64,000 bases of DNA from Bifidobacterium aemilianum (lineage in GTDB: Bacteria > Actinomycetota > Actinomycetes > Actinomycetales > Bifidobacteriaceae): assembly GCF_003315635.1 (NCBI RefSeq), contig NZ_PDCG01000005.1, positions 81,592 to 145,591 on the forward strand, in the 5' to 3' direction. Positions 9,167 through 18,294 of this stretch are shown here, piece after piece (the first letter of the stretch is position 1; each line of letters begins with the position of its first letter). The position numbers and the translations under genes are program-made. The notes beneath the pieces are model-generated. The model did no database searches and was not told where the DNA came from. It saw only the letters and a list, made by a program, of their open reading frames with translations.

Positions 9167-10444
9167 ATGAGCACTGCACCACGCCTTGCGGCCGCCAAGA
9201 AGAATTGGGGCCATGACGAAACAGGCTGCACCGTGCTCCATATCGATATGGATGCCTTCTATGCCTCCCTCGAGACGGCTCGCAACCCGAGGCTCGCCGG
9301 CCACCCAGTCATCATCGGCACAGGCACCAGGGCGGTGGTTTCGGCGGCCAACTACGAGGCCCGAACATATGGCATCAACTCGGCCATGCCGGCGGCCAGA
9401 GCGCATCAGCTCTGCCCGAATGGCATCTTCCTTCCAGTCGACATGGCTTACTACCGCATGATGTCCAGACGCATCTTCGATGAGGTATTCAGACAGGTGA
9501 CCGACCAGATCGAACAGGTCTCCGTGGACGAGGGCTACATGGATGTCTCCCATGCACTGCTGACCTGGGGCCAGCCCAGCCGCATCGGTACCTGGATTCG
9601 CCAGCAGGTCTCGAAACGCTACGGCATCACCTGTTCCGTAGGTATCGCCTCAAACAAGCTGGTGGCCAAGATGGCCTCCACCAACGCCAAGCCGGACGGC
9701 ATGCTGCTGATTCCACAGGCCAGGCAGGCAGAATTCGTACAGATGATGCCGCTGAGGGCCATCCCCGGCATCGGACCGGCCATGGGCAAGAAGCTGACAG
9801 CCTGGGGCGTGCAGTCCGTGGCCGACCTGGCCGACATGAGCAAGGAGTCCCTTACTCAGGCCACTGGCTCGGCCATCGCAGCCGGGCACCTGTACCAAGC
9901 CAGCCGGGGACTGGATGACCGCCCCATCGTGACCCACGCCCCCGAGAAGTCCATCGGCTCGGAGAGCACCTTCGCCAGCGACACCCGCAATATGGAGAAG
10001 GTCTGCGCTCTCCTGCGCCGCTGTTCCAACGATGTTGCGTCGACCCTGCGCAAACGCGGTCTCCTTGCCCGAACGGTCACGGTCAAACTGCGCTTCGCCG
10101 ATTTGAGCTACATGACCAAGACCCGTACCTTGGCCAATCCGATCGACACCGCGAGCGCCATCTACCCCGAGACCGTGAGCCTGCTCAAGTCCATGTTGAA
10201 GATGCCGGCCGATGCCTCGCCGACCGTCGAGCTCCCCCGGGAGATACGGCTGGCCGGGGTCAGTTCCAGCAGCCTCAGCGACGTCTCCTCGACCCCCCTT
10301 CAACCCTCTCTGGAGGACCTGCTCAAGGAAGAGGATTCCACCAGGAACGCCGGCCCCGACGCCAACAAGCTCCGCAGTGCCGAGCAGGCTCTGGACCAGG
10401 TGAGAAGGCGTTACGGCGGCAAGGCGGCAAGTCTGGGGGCCTGA
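9167..10444 (+). CDS. dinB: DNA polymerase IV (Y-family)
   Basis: Error-prone translesion polymerase acting at stalled forks. The 425-residue product carries the N-terminal catalytic motif HIDMDAFYASLE, the second metal site SVDEGYMDVS, the palm sequence SVGIASNKLVAKMAS, and helix-hairpin-helix residues around IPGIGPAMGKKL. The little-finger domain follows, and the C-terminal tail of about 60 residues is acidic. I chose the ATG at 9167 because residues encoded further upstream match no known polymerase IV. No LexA-type SOS box was recognised upstream. Confidence 0.95.
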   Translation: MSTAPRLAAAKKNWGHDETGCTVLHIDMDAFYASLETARNPRLAGHPVIIGTGTRAVVSAANYEARTYGINSAMPAARAHQLCPNGIFLPVDMAYYRMMSRRIFDEVFRQVTDQIEQVSVDEGYMDVSHALLTWGQPSRIGTWIRQQVSKRYGITCSVGIASNKLVAKMASTNAKPDGMLLIPQARQAEFVQMMPLRAIPGIGPAMGKKLTAWGVQSVADLADMSKESLTQATGSAIAAGHLYQASRGLDDRPIVTHAPEKSIGSESTFASDTRNMEKVCALLRRCSNDVASTLRKRGLLARTVTVKLRFADLSYMTKTRTLANPIDTASAIYPETVSLLKSMLKMPADASPTVELPREIRLAGVSSSSLSDVSSTPLQPSLEDLLKEEDSTRNAGPDANKLRSAEQALDQVRRRYGGKAASLGA

Positions 10445-10723
10445 TGGCTGAGTACCGTTTCCTCCCGAAACAGCGCCGAGAGCCTCGATAAGCCTTGAGA
10501 TTAAGAGCACCTCATTGAGGGTTTGGAGATTGGTAACTGGAGATTCAAGGTCTACGAAGCGATCAGAACTCACCAGACCGGATCGGAAACGAAGTATGGC
10601 GCAGCAGGGGCTCGGACCTTTCATTTCACGCATCCTACACCAACGCCCGCAAGCCGCGATGAGGCAGCTGGCGGGCGAGACGCATCAGCAAAGGTGGTCA
10701 ATCAGGCTTTCATGCGCAATCGG

Positions 10724-11044
10724 CTACTCACCCTGGGGCGGGAGGGCAGTGACCTGTTCGGGGTCCTTGCCGGAGGGGCCGGCGGCCTGGGCTCCACCAA
10801 GGTCACCCAATTCAGCGAAGTAGGAGTCGGCCACGTCCTTATACCAGGCCCAATCGTCGGGCAGGTCGTCCTCATAGAAGATGGCCTCGACCGGGCAGAC
10901 AGGCTCGCAGGCGCCACAATCGACGCACTCATTGGGATTGATGTAGAGGGAACGCTTGCCCTCATAGATGCAGTCGACCGGGCACTCGTCCACGCAGGCC
11001 TTGTCCTTGACGTCCACGCAGGGCTGGGCGATAACGTATGTCAT
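10724..11044 (-). CDS. fdxA: Ferredoxin, seven-iron [3Fe-4S][4Fe-4S] type
   Basis: Small soluble electron carrier. The 106-residue protein begins MTYVIAQPCVDVKDKACVDE, with the cysteines of one cluster spaced C-x7-C-x3-CP, and then has a complete CVDCGACEPVCP motif for a 4Fe-4S cluster. The C-terminal part (DDWAWYKDVADSYFAELGDL) is the usual actinobacterial extension. It stands alone between dinB and an amino-acid permease, with nothing nearby to identify its redox partner. Confidence 0.95.
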   Translation of the reverse strand: MTYVIAQPCVDVKDKACVDECPVDCIYEGKRSLYINPNECVDCGACEPVCPVEAIFYEDDLPDDWAWYKDVADSYFAELGDLGGAQAAGPSGKDPEQVTALPPQGE

Positions 11045-11189
11045 GAATGGCTCCTTACATCATTCCAATACTCTCGATACACTACCCGCCCAAGCGGACG
11101 AAAACGAACCGACTCACACCGCCCGCCGACCCAGTGCAGGCCTTCGTCCGCATGTCCACGGTCATGCCGAGGTCTGCACCAAACGCCGC

Positions 11190-12710
11190 CTAGATTCTGG
11201 CATGCCCCTGCCCTGACGGGGACAGCCCCTTGCCCTTGTTCCTGCCCAGGAGGGCATGCCGGTAGGAGTAACCGAAGTAGATGGCGAAGCCGACCAGGAG
11301 CCAGACCAGGAAGCGCAGCCAGGTCAGCAGGGAGAGGTTGAGCATGAGCCAGAGGTTGGCCAGGGCGATCAGGATGGGCGCCCAGGGGTTGCCGGGCATC
11401 TTGAAGCTGCGGGGCAGGTCCGGGTAGTTCCGGCGCATGATGGGGATGGAGATGGCCACCAAACTAAAGGCCGACAAGGTGCCGATGTTGACCATGTCGG
11501 CCAGAATCCCCACATCGAAGGTGGAGGCCACCAGGGCCACGACCACGCCCACGCCGATCTGCAGACCAGCCGGTGTGCCGCGTCTGCCGACCTTGGACAG
11601 GCTCCGGGGCAGCAGGCCGTCTCGGCTCATGGCGAAGACCACCCTGGTCAGTCCAAGGAGCAGGACCATGACGGCGGTGGTCATGCCGATCACGATGCCG
11701 AAGGATATGATCTTGGCCGCCCAGGTGGCTCCTGCCATCTCGAAGCCGGTGGCCAGGGAGGGGCTGGGAGACTTGGCCAGGTCCCTGTAGGAGACCATGC
11801 CTGTGGTGACGATGGCCACCAGCATATACATGACGATAATCATGATCATGCCCATGATCAGTCCCTTGGGCACATTCCCGGCCGGGTCCTTGGTCTCTTC
11901 GGAGGCTGTGGCCACCGTGTCCATGCCCAGGAAGGAGAAGAAGACCAGGGCGGCACCGGATATGATGCCTGAGACCCCGTAGATGCTGGGCTGGCTACCG
12001 GTGATCCACTGCATGAGCGGTTGGCCCAGGGCACCGTCCGCAGACGCCCCCACAACGCTGGAGGCAGGCTGGGCGGGTGGAATGAAGGGGGTGAAGTTGG
12101 ATGCCTTGACGTAGAAGAAGCCCACGATGACCACGAAGAGGACGATGGCCACCTTGAGGATGGTCAGAGCACCGTCCACCCGGGTAGACAGCTTGGTGCC
12201 GATGACCAGCAGCACCGTAAAGAAGGCCACGATGGCCATGGGTGCGAAGTCGATGCTGAGCGGACCCAGCTGGACCTGGGTACGGATGTTCAGGCCGATA
12301 AGCCGCATGAAGTCGTTCAGGTAGACGCTCCAGTACTTGGAGACCACCGAGCCGGCCATGAGCATCTCCAGGACCAGGTCCCATCCGACCACCCAGGCGA
12401 TGATCTCGCCGACCGTCGTGTAGGTGAAGGTGTAGGCGGACCCGGCCACCGGCAGCATGGAGGCGAACTCCGCATAGCACAGGACCGCTGCCCCACACAC
12501 GATGCCGGCGATCAGGAAGCTGATGATGACGGCCGGGCCGGCATGGAAGGCAGCGGCCTGGGCTCCCACCGAGAAGATGCCTGCGCCGACGGCGACGGCC
12601 ACGCACATGACCGCCAAATCCCAGGCGTTGAGGGTCCGGACCAGCTTGTGGTCGGCCTCTTGGGCCTCCGCCAGGGTCTGCTCGACCGATTTGGTTCTGA
12701 ATATCTGCAT
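11190..12710 (-). CDS. APC-superfamily amino-acid permease
   Basis: Inner-membrane amino-acid transporter of the basic/cationic amino-acid (CAT, YfnA-like) group. The 506-residue protein has about 12 to 13 membrane segments. Family motifs are an early GAGIFSVGAQAA stretch, the PVAGSAYTFTYTTVGEI segment, SFLGMDTVATASEETKDP in the middle, and a conserved region near SRDGLLP. A charged tail follows the last segment. The ATG at 12710 is preferred because it gives the usual cytoplasmic N-terminus (MQIFRTKSVEQTL); a longer form from 12773 adds 21 residues with no homology. The substrate cannot be fixed from sequence. Confidence 0.9.
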   Translation of the reverse strand: MQIFRTKSVEQTLAEAQEADHKLVRTLNAWDLAVMCVAVAVGAGIFSVGAQAAAFHAGPAVIISFLIAGIVCGAAVLCYAEFASMLPVAGSAYTFTYTTVGEIIAWVVGWDLVLEMLMAGSVVSKYWSVYLNDFMRLIGLNIRTQVQLGPLSIDFAPMAIVAFFTVLLVIGTKLSTRVDGALTILKVAIVLFVVIVGFFYVKASNFTPFIPPAQPASSVVGASADGALGQPLMQWITGSQPSIYGVSGIISGAALVFFSFLGMDTVATASEETKDPAGNVPKGLIMGMIMIIVMYMLVAIVTTGMVSYRDLAKSPSPSLATGFEMAGATWAAKIISFGIVIGMTTAVMVLLLGLTRVVFAMSRDGLLPRSLSKVGRRGTPAGLQIGVGVVVALVASTFDVGILADMVNIGTLSAFSLVAISIPIMRRNYPDLPRSFKMPGNPWAPILIALANLWLMLNLSLLTWLRFLVWLLVGFAIYFGYSYRHALLGRNKGKGLSPSGQGHARI

Positions 12711-12945
12711 GGTCCCGTTTCTTCTTGTCTCAGTCTGTCTTGCGGTGTCGAACCAGCTCTGGGCTTTCCCCATTGCAGGGCCACTTCCGGTCCTCTGTAT
12801 TATGCCACTGGCCCCTTCCTAGGTCCTGTTCGTGCTCAACTTTCGTACCATGCTTCGCATGCGCCTTAAGTCGCCCTGGCACCGGGACTCAGCAGGACTT
12901 GCCCGTCACCGCAACTTTACCCTGGCCAAGCCCCCCGGGCAGCCA

Positions 12946-14241
12946 TCAACCAAGCCGAATGCCCAGGAGCACCGGCTCCGGCAGCAGTTGCACCCCATAC
13001 GTGTCTCTCACGCCCTCCTGGACGGCCTTGGCCAGGGCCATGAGGTCGTCCGCATTGGCGCCGCTGCGATTGGTCAGGGCCAGGGTGTGCAGGGGCGAGA
13101 GGGCGGCCCGGGCATCAGGGGCCAGGGCGTAGCCCTTGTGGAAGCCTGCATGGTCAATCAACCAGGCCGCTGAGGTCTTGACGGCCTCGGTCCCGTCCGG
13201 CATGGTGGCCTGGTAGCGCGGTGCCTGCGCCGGCAGGGTCCTGGCCTGGTCGGGGGTCAGCAGGGGGTTCATGAAAAAGCTGCCGGCACTGTGACGGCTG
13301 GGGTCCGCCCCTTGGCTTCCGGTCTCCTCCGCCTGCCGGTCCAGATCAGCCGCAACGTTGCCCTCCCTTTTTGTGGAGGCCATCCAGGGATTGTGGTAGC
13401 GGTTGGCATCCTCCAACATGCCTTTTCGGGCCCTGACGGCCAGCACGGCCCGCCGAATGTCCGCCGTGGGCATCCGGGCACCCACGTCCACCCCCAGGGC
13501 ACTGGCGAGCTGTGGGAAGGACACGTGGCCCAGGGAATCATGGCGGAGCTGAAAGGTCACCGAGATAACCACGTATCGGGGCGTCGGAAAGTAGGATTCC
13601 GCTGGCAGCCCAGGCTCCCGGTACATGCTCTCCTTGAGGAGGGAGGACCGGTATGAGAAGCGCATGTCCTGGTAGGAGAGGTTTTTGACCCGCTTGTCCT
13701 GGCGGTCCCAGACCTCCACCGATTCGACCGAATCAGCCACCTCCTGGCCGTAGGCTCCGATGTTCTGGACCACTGACGCGCCAACGGTCCCGGGTATGCC
13801 TGACAGGCCCTCCACCCCGGAGAATCCCAGCTCGATGGCGAAAACCACGAAATCATCCCAGTTGCAGCCAGCCTCGGCATTGATATGGGCTACCGGCTGC
13901 CCGTCCTCGACGGGTGCCACCTCATCGGGTACCGTCAGCAGTTGGCAGGCATCGCGGACCACCACACCCTCAAAGGGCGTATCGGCTGCAAGCAGGTTGG
14001 ACCCGCCGCCGATGACCAGGAGGGGCAGGCCCGCATCATCGGCATCCTCCACCGCCTCAATCAGCCCCACCCTACTGGTGGGCTCCAGGAAGCGCTTGAT
14101 GCTGCCCCCCACACCCATGGTGGTCAGATCGGCAAAACACGGGACCGGACCAGCCGAGCTGCCGGACTGTGCAGGGGCGGAACGCCCATCTTGTGGGCCT
14201 GCCCATGAGTCAGTGGTGCGTGCGGTATGCGGATTAGTCAT
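12946..14241 (-). CDS. murB: UDP-N-acetylenolpyruvoylglucosamine reductase
   Basis: FAD enzyme that reduces UDP-GlcNAc-enolpyruvate to UDP-MurNAc in the cytoplasmic stage of peptidoglycan synthesis. FAD-binding elements are LLVIGGGSNLLAAD and GLSGIPGTVGASVVQNIGAYG. The catalytic serine lies in SAGSFFMNP, and a C-terminal YALAPDARAALSPLHTLAL block is present. At 431 residues it is longer than most (300-360). The extra length is a Ser/Ala/Gly-rich N-terminus of about 30 residues and an inserted stretch before the catalytic serine. It stands alone, not in a mur cluster. Confidence 0.96.
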   Translation of the reverse strand: MTNPHTARTTDSWAGPQDGRSAPAQSGSSAGPVPCFADLTTMGVGGSIKRFLEPTSRVGLIEAVEDADDAGLPLLVIGGGSNLLAADTPFEGVVVRDACQLLTVPDEVAPVEDGQPVAHINAEAGCNWDDFVVFAIELGFSGVEGLSGIPGTVGASVVQNIGAYGQEVADSVESVEVWDRQDKRVKNLSYQDMRFSYRSSLLKESMYREPGLPAESYFPTPRYVVISVTFQLRHDSLGHVSFPQLASALGVDVGARMPTADIRRAVLAVRARKGMLEDANRYHNPWMASTKREGNVAADLDRQAEETGSQGADPSRHSAGSFFMNPLLTPDQARTLPAQAPRYQATMPDGTEAVKTSAAWLIDHAGFHKGYALAPDARAALSPLHTLALTNRSGANADDLMALAKAVQEGVRDTYGVQLLPEPVLLGIRLG

Positions 14242-14428
14242 ACCGTCATTCTATAGAACCGCTCAGAACCAAAGACTCACCACTGTGCCGCGCGGATTCA
14301 GTACAGCGGCCTGCAACCCGCACAGCCCACCACTGTGCGGGAATTGCGCCCATACTCATCCCTGAGGCCTGTCTTCCCCATGAACTGGCTGCAGACTGGA
14401 CTGGCTGCGGGTAAGGGGGCCGAATATG

Positions 14429-14451
14429 GAAAAACCCGACCGAGGTCGGGT
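14429..14451 (-). terminator. Rho-independent terminator of the tRNA-rpmG unit
   Basis: ACCCGACC pairs with GGTCGGGT around a very short loop, and on the minus strand the stem is followed by TTTTTCC. It lies about 20 bases after the rpmG stop. Confidence 0.8.
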
Positions 14452-14471
14452 CATTCAGGGCGAAACCGCAA

Positions 14472-14642
14472 TCAGCGGGTCTCGCGGTGCAGCGTCTCCT
14501 TGCCGCAGCGGGGGCAGAACTTGTTCAGCTCAAGGCGGTCAGGCGTGTTGCGACGATTCTTGGTCGTGATGTAGTTACGCTCCTTGCACACGGTGCATGC
14601 CATCGTGATGCCGGGACGTATGTCGGCGCTCTTGCTTGCCAT
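14472..14642 (-). CDS. rpmG: 50S ribosomal protein L33
   Basis: Small large-subunit protein of 56 residues. It reads [20 protein letters not shown], continues through [20 protein letters not shown] and ends with [13 protein letters not shown]. The two CxxC pairs (CTVC and CPRC) make this the zinc-binding C+ form. It lies 50 bases downstream of tRNA-Met, in the same direction as three tRNA genes, and is followed by a good terminator. The association of L33 with tRNA genes is common in bacteria. Confidence 0.95.
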   Translation of the reverse strand: MASKSADIRPGITMACTVCKERNYITTKNRRNTPDRLELNKFCPRCGKETLHRETR

Positions 14643-14692
14643 TGGTTCACCCCTATGGTCGTTTGTGTTCCACCGGTGTTACCCGGCATTTG

Positions 14693-14766
14693 TAGCGAGG
14701 AAGAGACTCGAACTCTTGACCTTACGATTATGAGTCGTACGCTCTAGCCAGCTGAGCTACCCCGCC
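14693..14766 (-). tRNA. tRNA-Met (anticodon CAT)
   Basis: A 74-base minus-strand cloverleaf. The acceptor GGCGGGG pairs with CCTCGCT using two G-U pairs, the D arm is GCTCAGCTGGCTAGAGC, the anticodon loop is CTCATAA, and the T arm has GTTCGAGTC. A normal Watson-Crick-like first pair region suggests elongator Met. An Ile tRNA with a lysidine-modified CAT anticodon cannot be excluded by eye. Confidence 0.92.
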
Positions 14767-14770
14767 AGAG

Positions 14771-14842
<72 letters not shown>

Positions 14843-14843
14843 G

Positions 14844-14925
14844 TGGCGGATAGAGGATTCGAACCTCTGAAGCACGAAGCGGCTGATTTACAGTCAGCTC
14901 CCTTTGACCACTTGGGAAATCCGCC
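14844..14925 (-). tRNA. tRNA-Tyr (anticodon GTA)
   Basis: An 82-base minus-strand class II tRNA. The acceptor GGCGGAT pairs with ATCCGCC, the anticodon loop contains CTGTAAA (GTA), and there is a long variable arm and a T arm with GGTTCGAATCC. It is first in the Tyr-Thr-Met-rpmG unit, one base from tRNA-Thr. Confidence 0.95.
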
Positions 14926-15067
14926 ATGCAGTTTCACGACCCGGTCAGCGACCCAGCCTCAAAACGGCAACTTCGTTATTGTGCCACGAGACCCCGACTT
15001 CTGCAAGCCGGGCGAATGGCGTGTCGGTCAGAACCGGTCTGAAAGCCACCTTCCATAGGCTTCCACG

Positions 15068-16147
15068 CTAGAATCCCTGCTTCTTCAACTGGGCACAGAC
15101 CTGGATGACCCGGTCGTTGGCCTCCCTCTCCCCCACGGAGATGCGAATGCCCTCCCCGTTGAAGACACGGGTGGCGAGTCCAGCGGCTTGGAAGGCCTGG
15201 GCAGCTTGGGCCGTATGCTCCCCCAGAGGCAGCCAGAAGAAGTTGGCGAAGGGCTTGGGGAACCGCCAGCCTTGCCTGCCCAGGGACTCGACCATCCGAT
15301 CGCGCTCCTCAATGAGGGCCTGGACCCGCAGGTCAAGCTCCTCCTGGGCATCCAAGGACGCCATGGCTGCGGTCTGGGCCGCAGCGGTGACACCGAATGG
15401 CAGGGCCACCTTCCGCATGCCGTCCGCCACGTCGGCAGGGGCGATGGCGTAGCCTATCCGCAAACCGGCCAGGCCGTAGGCCTTGGAGAAGGTGTGGGCC
15501 ACGACCACATTGGGGTAGTCCCTGAAAAGTTCCATGGCCTGGCTGCGGGTCGAATCCGTATTGAACTGGAAGTAGGCCTCATCAAAGAGGACCAGCAGGT
15601 CTGAAGGAAGGGCCTCCATGATCCGGCGAACCTCAGCCTGGCTCACCGAGGCGGATGTGGGATTGTTGGGGTTGTTGACGATGACCAGGCGGGTGCGCTC
15701 GTCGATGGCGGCCAGCATGGCTTCCACATCATGCCCACCATCAGGCCGATTTGGCACCTGCACGCTCTGGGCTCCGGCAGCCGCCACAATGATGGGGTAG
15801 GCCTCGAAGCTGCGCCAGGGGTAGACCACCGTGTCACCCGGCCCCGCCAGCAGGTTGACCAGCTGGGTGATCACCTCAGTCGAGCCACAGCCCAGGACCA
15901 GATTCTCGGCCCCCACCCCATACCGGGCGGCCAGCCGCTCGACCAAGGCGGTGCCGTGCATGTCCGGGTAGCGGTTGATCTGCCCCAAGGCCTTGTCTTC
16001 GATCGCTTCGACAACCGAGGGAAGCGGCCCGTAGGGGTTCTCATTGCTGGAGATCTTATAGGAGACCAGACCTGAAGCTGCCGGTGCCGGCTTGCCTTGC
16101 TTGTAACTGGGAATGCTGTCAATGATGGCACGATGTTTGAAGGACAT
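15068..16147 (-). CDS. hisC: Histidinol-phosphate aminotransferase-family protein
   Basis: PLP-dependent aminotransferase that converts imidazole-acetol phosphate to histidinol phosphate; close relatives act on aromatic amino acids. The 359-residue length is normal. Family marks are the substrate-pocket start ISSNENPYGPLPSVVEAI, VLGCGSTEVITQL, VIVNNPNNPTSASVS, and the Schiff-base lysine in HTFSKAYGLAGLRIGYA. It is not within a his operon, so it may be a second HisC-like or an aromatic aminotransferase. The call rests on family motifs, not on context. Confidence 0.85.
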   Translation of the reverse strand: MSFKHRAIIDSIPSYKQGKPAPAASGLVSYKISSNENPYGPLPSVVEAIEDKALGQINRYPDMHGTALVERLAARYGVGAENLVLGCGSTEVITQLVNLLAGPGDTVVYPWRSFEAYPIIVAAAGAQSVQVPNRPDGGHDVEAMLAAIDERTRLVIVNNPNNPTSASVSQAEVRRIMEALPSDLLVLFDEAYFQFNTDSTRSQAMELFRDYPNVVVAHTFSKAYGLAGLRIGYAIAPADVADGMRKVALPFGVTAAAQTAAMASLDAQEELDLRVQALIEERDRMVESLGRQGWRFPKPFANFFWLPLGEHTAQAAQAFQAAGLATRVFNGEGIRISVGEREANDRVIQVCAQLKKQGF

Positions 16148-16299
16148 ATCTCAATGCTAGTCGCTGCGGCTTCCGGAGGTCTAACCGGTCTCAGTATTCG
16201 CGGCCAGCCGTGTCCAGGGCTGGAGTCGTATGCTGGCCTGCTTGGGTGACTGCGATGCCATCGGCTTGCCAGAAGCCGGAAGCGGGCTGGATACGCAAA

Positions 16300-16331
16300 G
16301 GTCCCGACCTGCTATTCGGCAGGTCGGGACC
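16300..16331 (-). terminator. Terminator of groES
   Basis: A 13-base perfect stem (GGTCCCGACCTGC with its complement) closes a TATTC loop. On the minus strand it is followed by TTTGCG. It sits about 28 bases after the groES stop. Confidence 0.75.
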
Positions 16332-16358
16332 CATCAGCTACTGGTTACGAACCGGCAA

Positions 16359-16652
16359 TCAGTTGAGGATGGCCAGCACGTCGCGAGCGGAGACGATGAG
16401 GTAGTCTTCACCCTTGTAGTTGACTTCGGTGCCGCCGTACTTGGAGTACAGCACCTTGTCACCGACCTTGACATCCATGGGCACACGCTCGCCATTGTCG
16501 TCGCGGCGACCAGGACCCATTGCCAGGACTTCGCCCTGCTGGGGCTTCTCCTTGGCGTTGTCCGGGATATACAGGCCTGATGCGGTCTGGGTCTCGGCTT
16601 CTGCCTGCTTGACAATGATCTTGTCTTCCAACGGTGTGAGTGAGATCGACAC
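16359..16652 (-). CDS. groES: Co-chaperonin GroES (Cpn10)
   Basis: Forms the seven-subunit lid of the GroEL folding chamber. The 97-residue product has the family start [15 protein letters not shown], the mobile-loop region [20 protein letters not shown], and [33 protein letters not shown] in the C-terminal half. No groEL follows, so this is an isolated groES as is usual in bifidobacteria, with groEL elsewhere. It is preceded by a CIRCE operator and promoter, so HrcA should repress it until heat stress. Confidence 0.98.
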   Translation of the reverse strand: MSISLTPLEDKIIVKQAEAETQTASGLYIPDNAKEKPQQGEVLAMGPGRRDDNGERVPMDVKVGDKVLYSKYGGTEVNYKGEDYLIVSARDVLAILN

Positions 16653-16760
16653 TGTGGACCTCCTCTTTCTAGCTAAATAAGAGTTACCAATGTTCCGCGC
16701 CAGAACCTGCCGACAGAGGCTGACGAACTCCCTCGGCGCCGTTCCTTTGCGCTATGGCTT

Positions 16761-16789
16761 ATGGTAGCGCGATATTAGCACTCTGCCAA
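16761..16789 (-). promoter_or_regulatory. Promoter of groES
   Basis: On the minus strand TTGGCA (16784-16789) and TACCAT (16761-16766) are separated by exactly 17 bases. The -35 box lies inside the CIRCE spacer, so operator binding would block polymerase. Assigned by eye. Confidence 0.6.
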
Positions 16790-16801
16790 CTCGAGTGCTA
16801 A
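16775..16801. promoter_or_regulatory. CIRCE element (HrcA operator)
   Basis: TTAGCACTC, 9 spacer bases, GAGTGCTAA: a perfect match to the CIRCE consensus, which HrcA binds to repress chaperone genes. It lies about 120 bases upstream of the groES start and overlaps its likely -35 box. Confidence 0.97.
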
Positions 16802-16903
16802 CGCTGAGAGAGAAACGACTGATATTCCATGCTTCTGACAACTTGCTTTCTGAAAACCACAGCCAGTAAGACCAGCAAGCGCAGACAGAAGTCTTGCTTG
16901 TCG

Positions 16904-18175
16904 CTAGGCACCCCGCCGGGCCAGAATCGCATCCAGACCAACACTTAGGGAGTCGGAGGTGGCCTCAGGGGCTTCGACATCCGCCTCGATCTCGGCTTCA
17001 TGGAAGGACTCGGCCTCATAGAGGCTGTCCTCCATCGCCGCTCCTTCGCTCTCGTGGACCTCGGTCTCGACCTGAGCCTGGGACTTGGCGGCATCCTCCT
17101 GTTTCTCCACCGGCTGAGCCTTGGCCACCTGCTTGGTGGACTTGATCTCCAGGCTTTCGGGAGCCTCGACCTTGGTCTCAACACCATTGCGGGGCGCACC
17201 CATGGAGAAGGAGATCAGATCCTGCCTGGCGGCTATATCGAAGGCGTCGATGGCCTGGGCCGGGTGAATCTCCTGCAGTTCGGTGGTGGCATCGTCATGG
17301 GTGGCACGGTCCCCAGCAGCCGACTTGGCAGTCACTACCGACGTGGCCTGTGAGGCCTGGGCCTGGGTTCCTGCAGCATCCTTGGCATCGGACCTGACCG
17401 TGGCCGTATTAGCTGACTCAGCGGTCTTGGAGGCTGACGGCAGCGACTGATCATAGCCCTTGTCTGCAGTGCCTTCGCCACGCTTGGACTGCTGGGCCTT
17501 GTGCCGGGCCAGGGCCTGTTCCTGGACCTTCCTGGTCTCCAGGAGTGCCCGCCGAATCTCCCTCTGCTCCATCACACCGGTGGGAACCCCGTCATCATCA
17601 CGAGACTTTAGGTTTTCAGCCCGGGACACAGCATCCATGCGCTCGGATGAGTCCACCTGGGCGGCCGAACCGGACGCTGGCCGGATACGGTGCTCACGAC
17701 GAGCCTGTGCGACCTTACCCTCCCACTGCCTGGCCTGACGGGAGGCGTGAGCGCCCAATACCAGCACGGCAGCCAGAGCGGCCGTGGGAATCAGGGCGAA
17801 CAGGGGGCTGAATTGAAGGGTCGGAGCGAGCACCAGCAGCAGGACGGTCAATCCAAGAAGCGCTATGGCTATGTTCCTTCTGCGGCCCACAGCCTGGTGG
17901 CGCAGGAGGCGAATATGGTCGATATGCTCTTGGGACATGGTCGCGCCTATATTCTGCCTCGGCTGCATAATCGCCCCTTTCGACGTCAGCGTATGCTCGT
18001 CGGAAAATCTGGTACCACTGCTTCTGTCAACCACATGCAACGAAGCCGAGTACTTGTCCTCCCGATGTTCAATCACTCTGTTCATACTGTTGACCGTCTT
18101 TCTCGGCAGCCAACCAATCAACATGATACCTACGAGGACAAGCACCACCACGGCGCTTATCGAATCGTAATCCAT
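16904..18175 (-). CDS. Membrane protein with long disordered cytoplasmic tail
   Basis: Not recognised. The 423-residue product has a membrane segment at about residues 7-24 and a pair at about 102-118 and 124-142. The remaining 280 residues are highly charged and low-complexity, rich in Ala, Gln, Glu, Ser and Asp. Early in the tail a helical EQREIRRALLETRKVQEQAL stretch may be a coiled coil. There are no catalytic motifs. It lies between groES and an acetyltransferase gene on the same strand. The ATG at 18175 places a membrane helix at the N-terminus; a shorter start near residue 80 would keep the hairpin pair. Similar proteins are known from bifidobacteria as hypothetical proteins. Confidence 0.65.
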   Translation of the reverse strand: MDYDSISAVVVLVLVGIMLIGWLPRKTVNSMNRVIEHREDKYSASLHVVDRSSGTRFSDEHTLTSKGAIMQPRQNIGATMSQEHIDHIRLLRHQAVGRRRNIAIALLGLTVLLLVLAPTLQFSPLFALIPTAALAAVLVLGAHASRQARQWEGKVAQARREHRIRPASGSAAQVDSSERMDAVSRAENLKSRDDDGVPTGVMEQREIRRALLETRKVQEQALARHKAQQSKRGEGTADKGYDQSLPSASKTAESANTATVRSDAKDAAGTQAQASQATSVVTAKSAAGDRATHDDATTELQEIHPAQAIDAFDIAARQDLISFSMGAPRNGVETKVEAPESLEIKSTKQVAKAQPVEKQEDAAKSQAQVETEVHESEGAAMEDSLYEAESFHEAEIEADVEAPEATSDSLSVGLDAILARRGA

Positions 18176-18294
18176 ATCACCAAGAATAGAAGATTCCTTG
18201 ACTTTTTGTTTACATTCCTATCAGCGTGTCGACCCAAGGGCTCCCGAGCCGACTCCCCCAACGCCGGCTGACAAGCACAGCGTGCCTTATGGTC

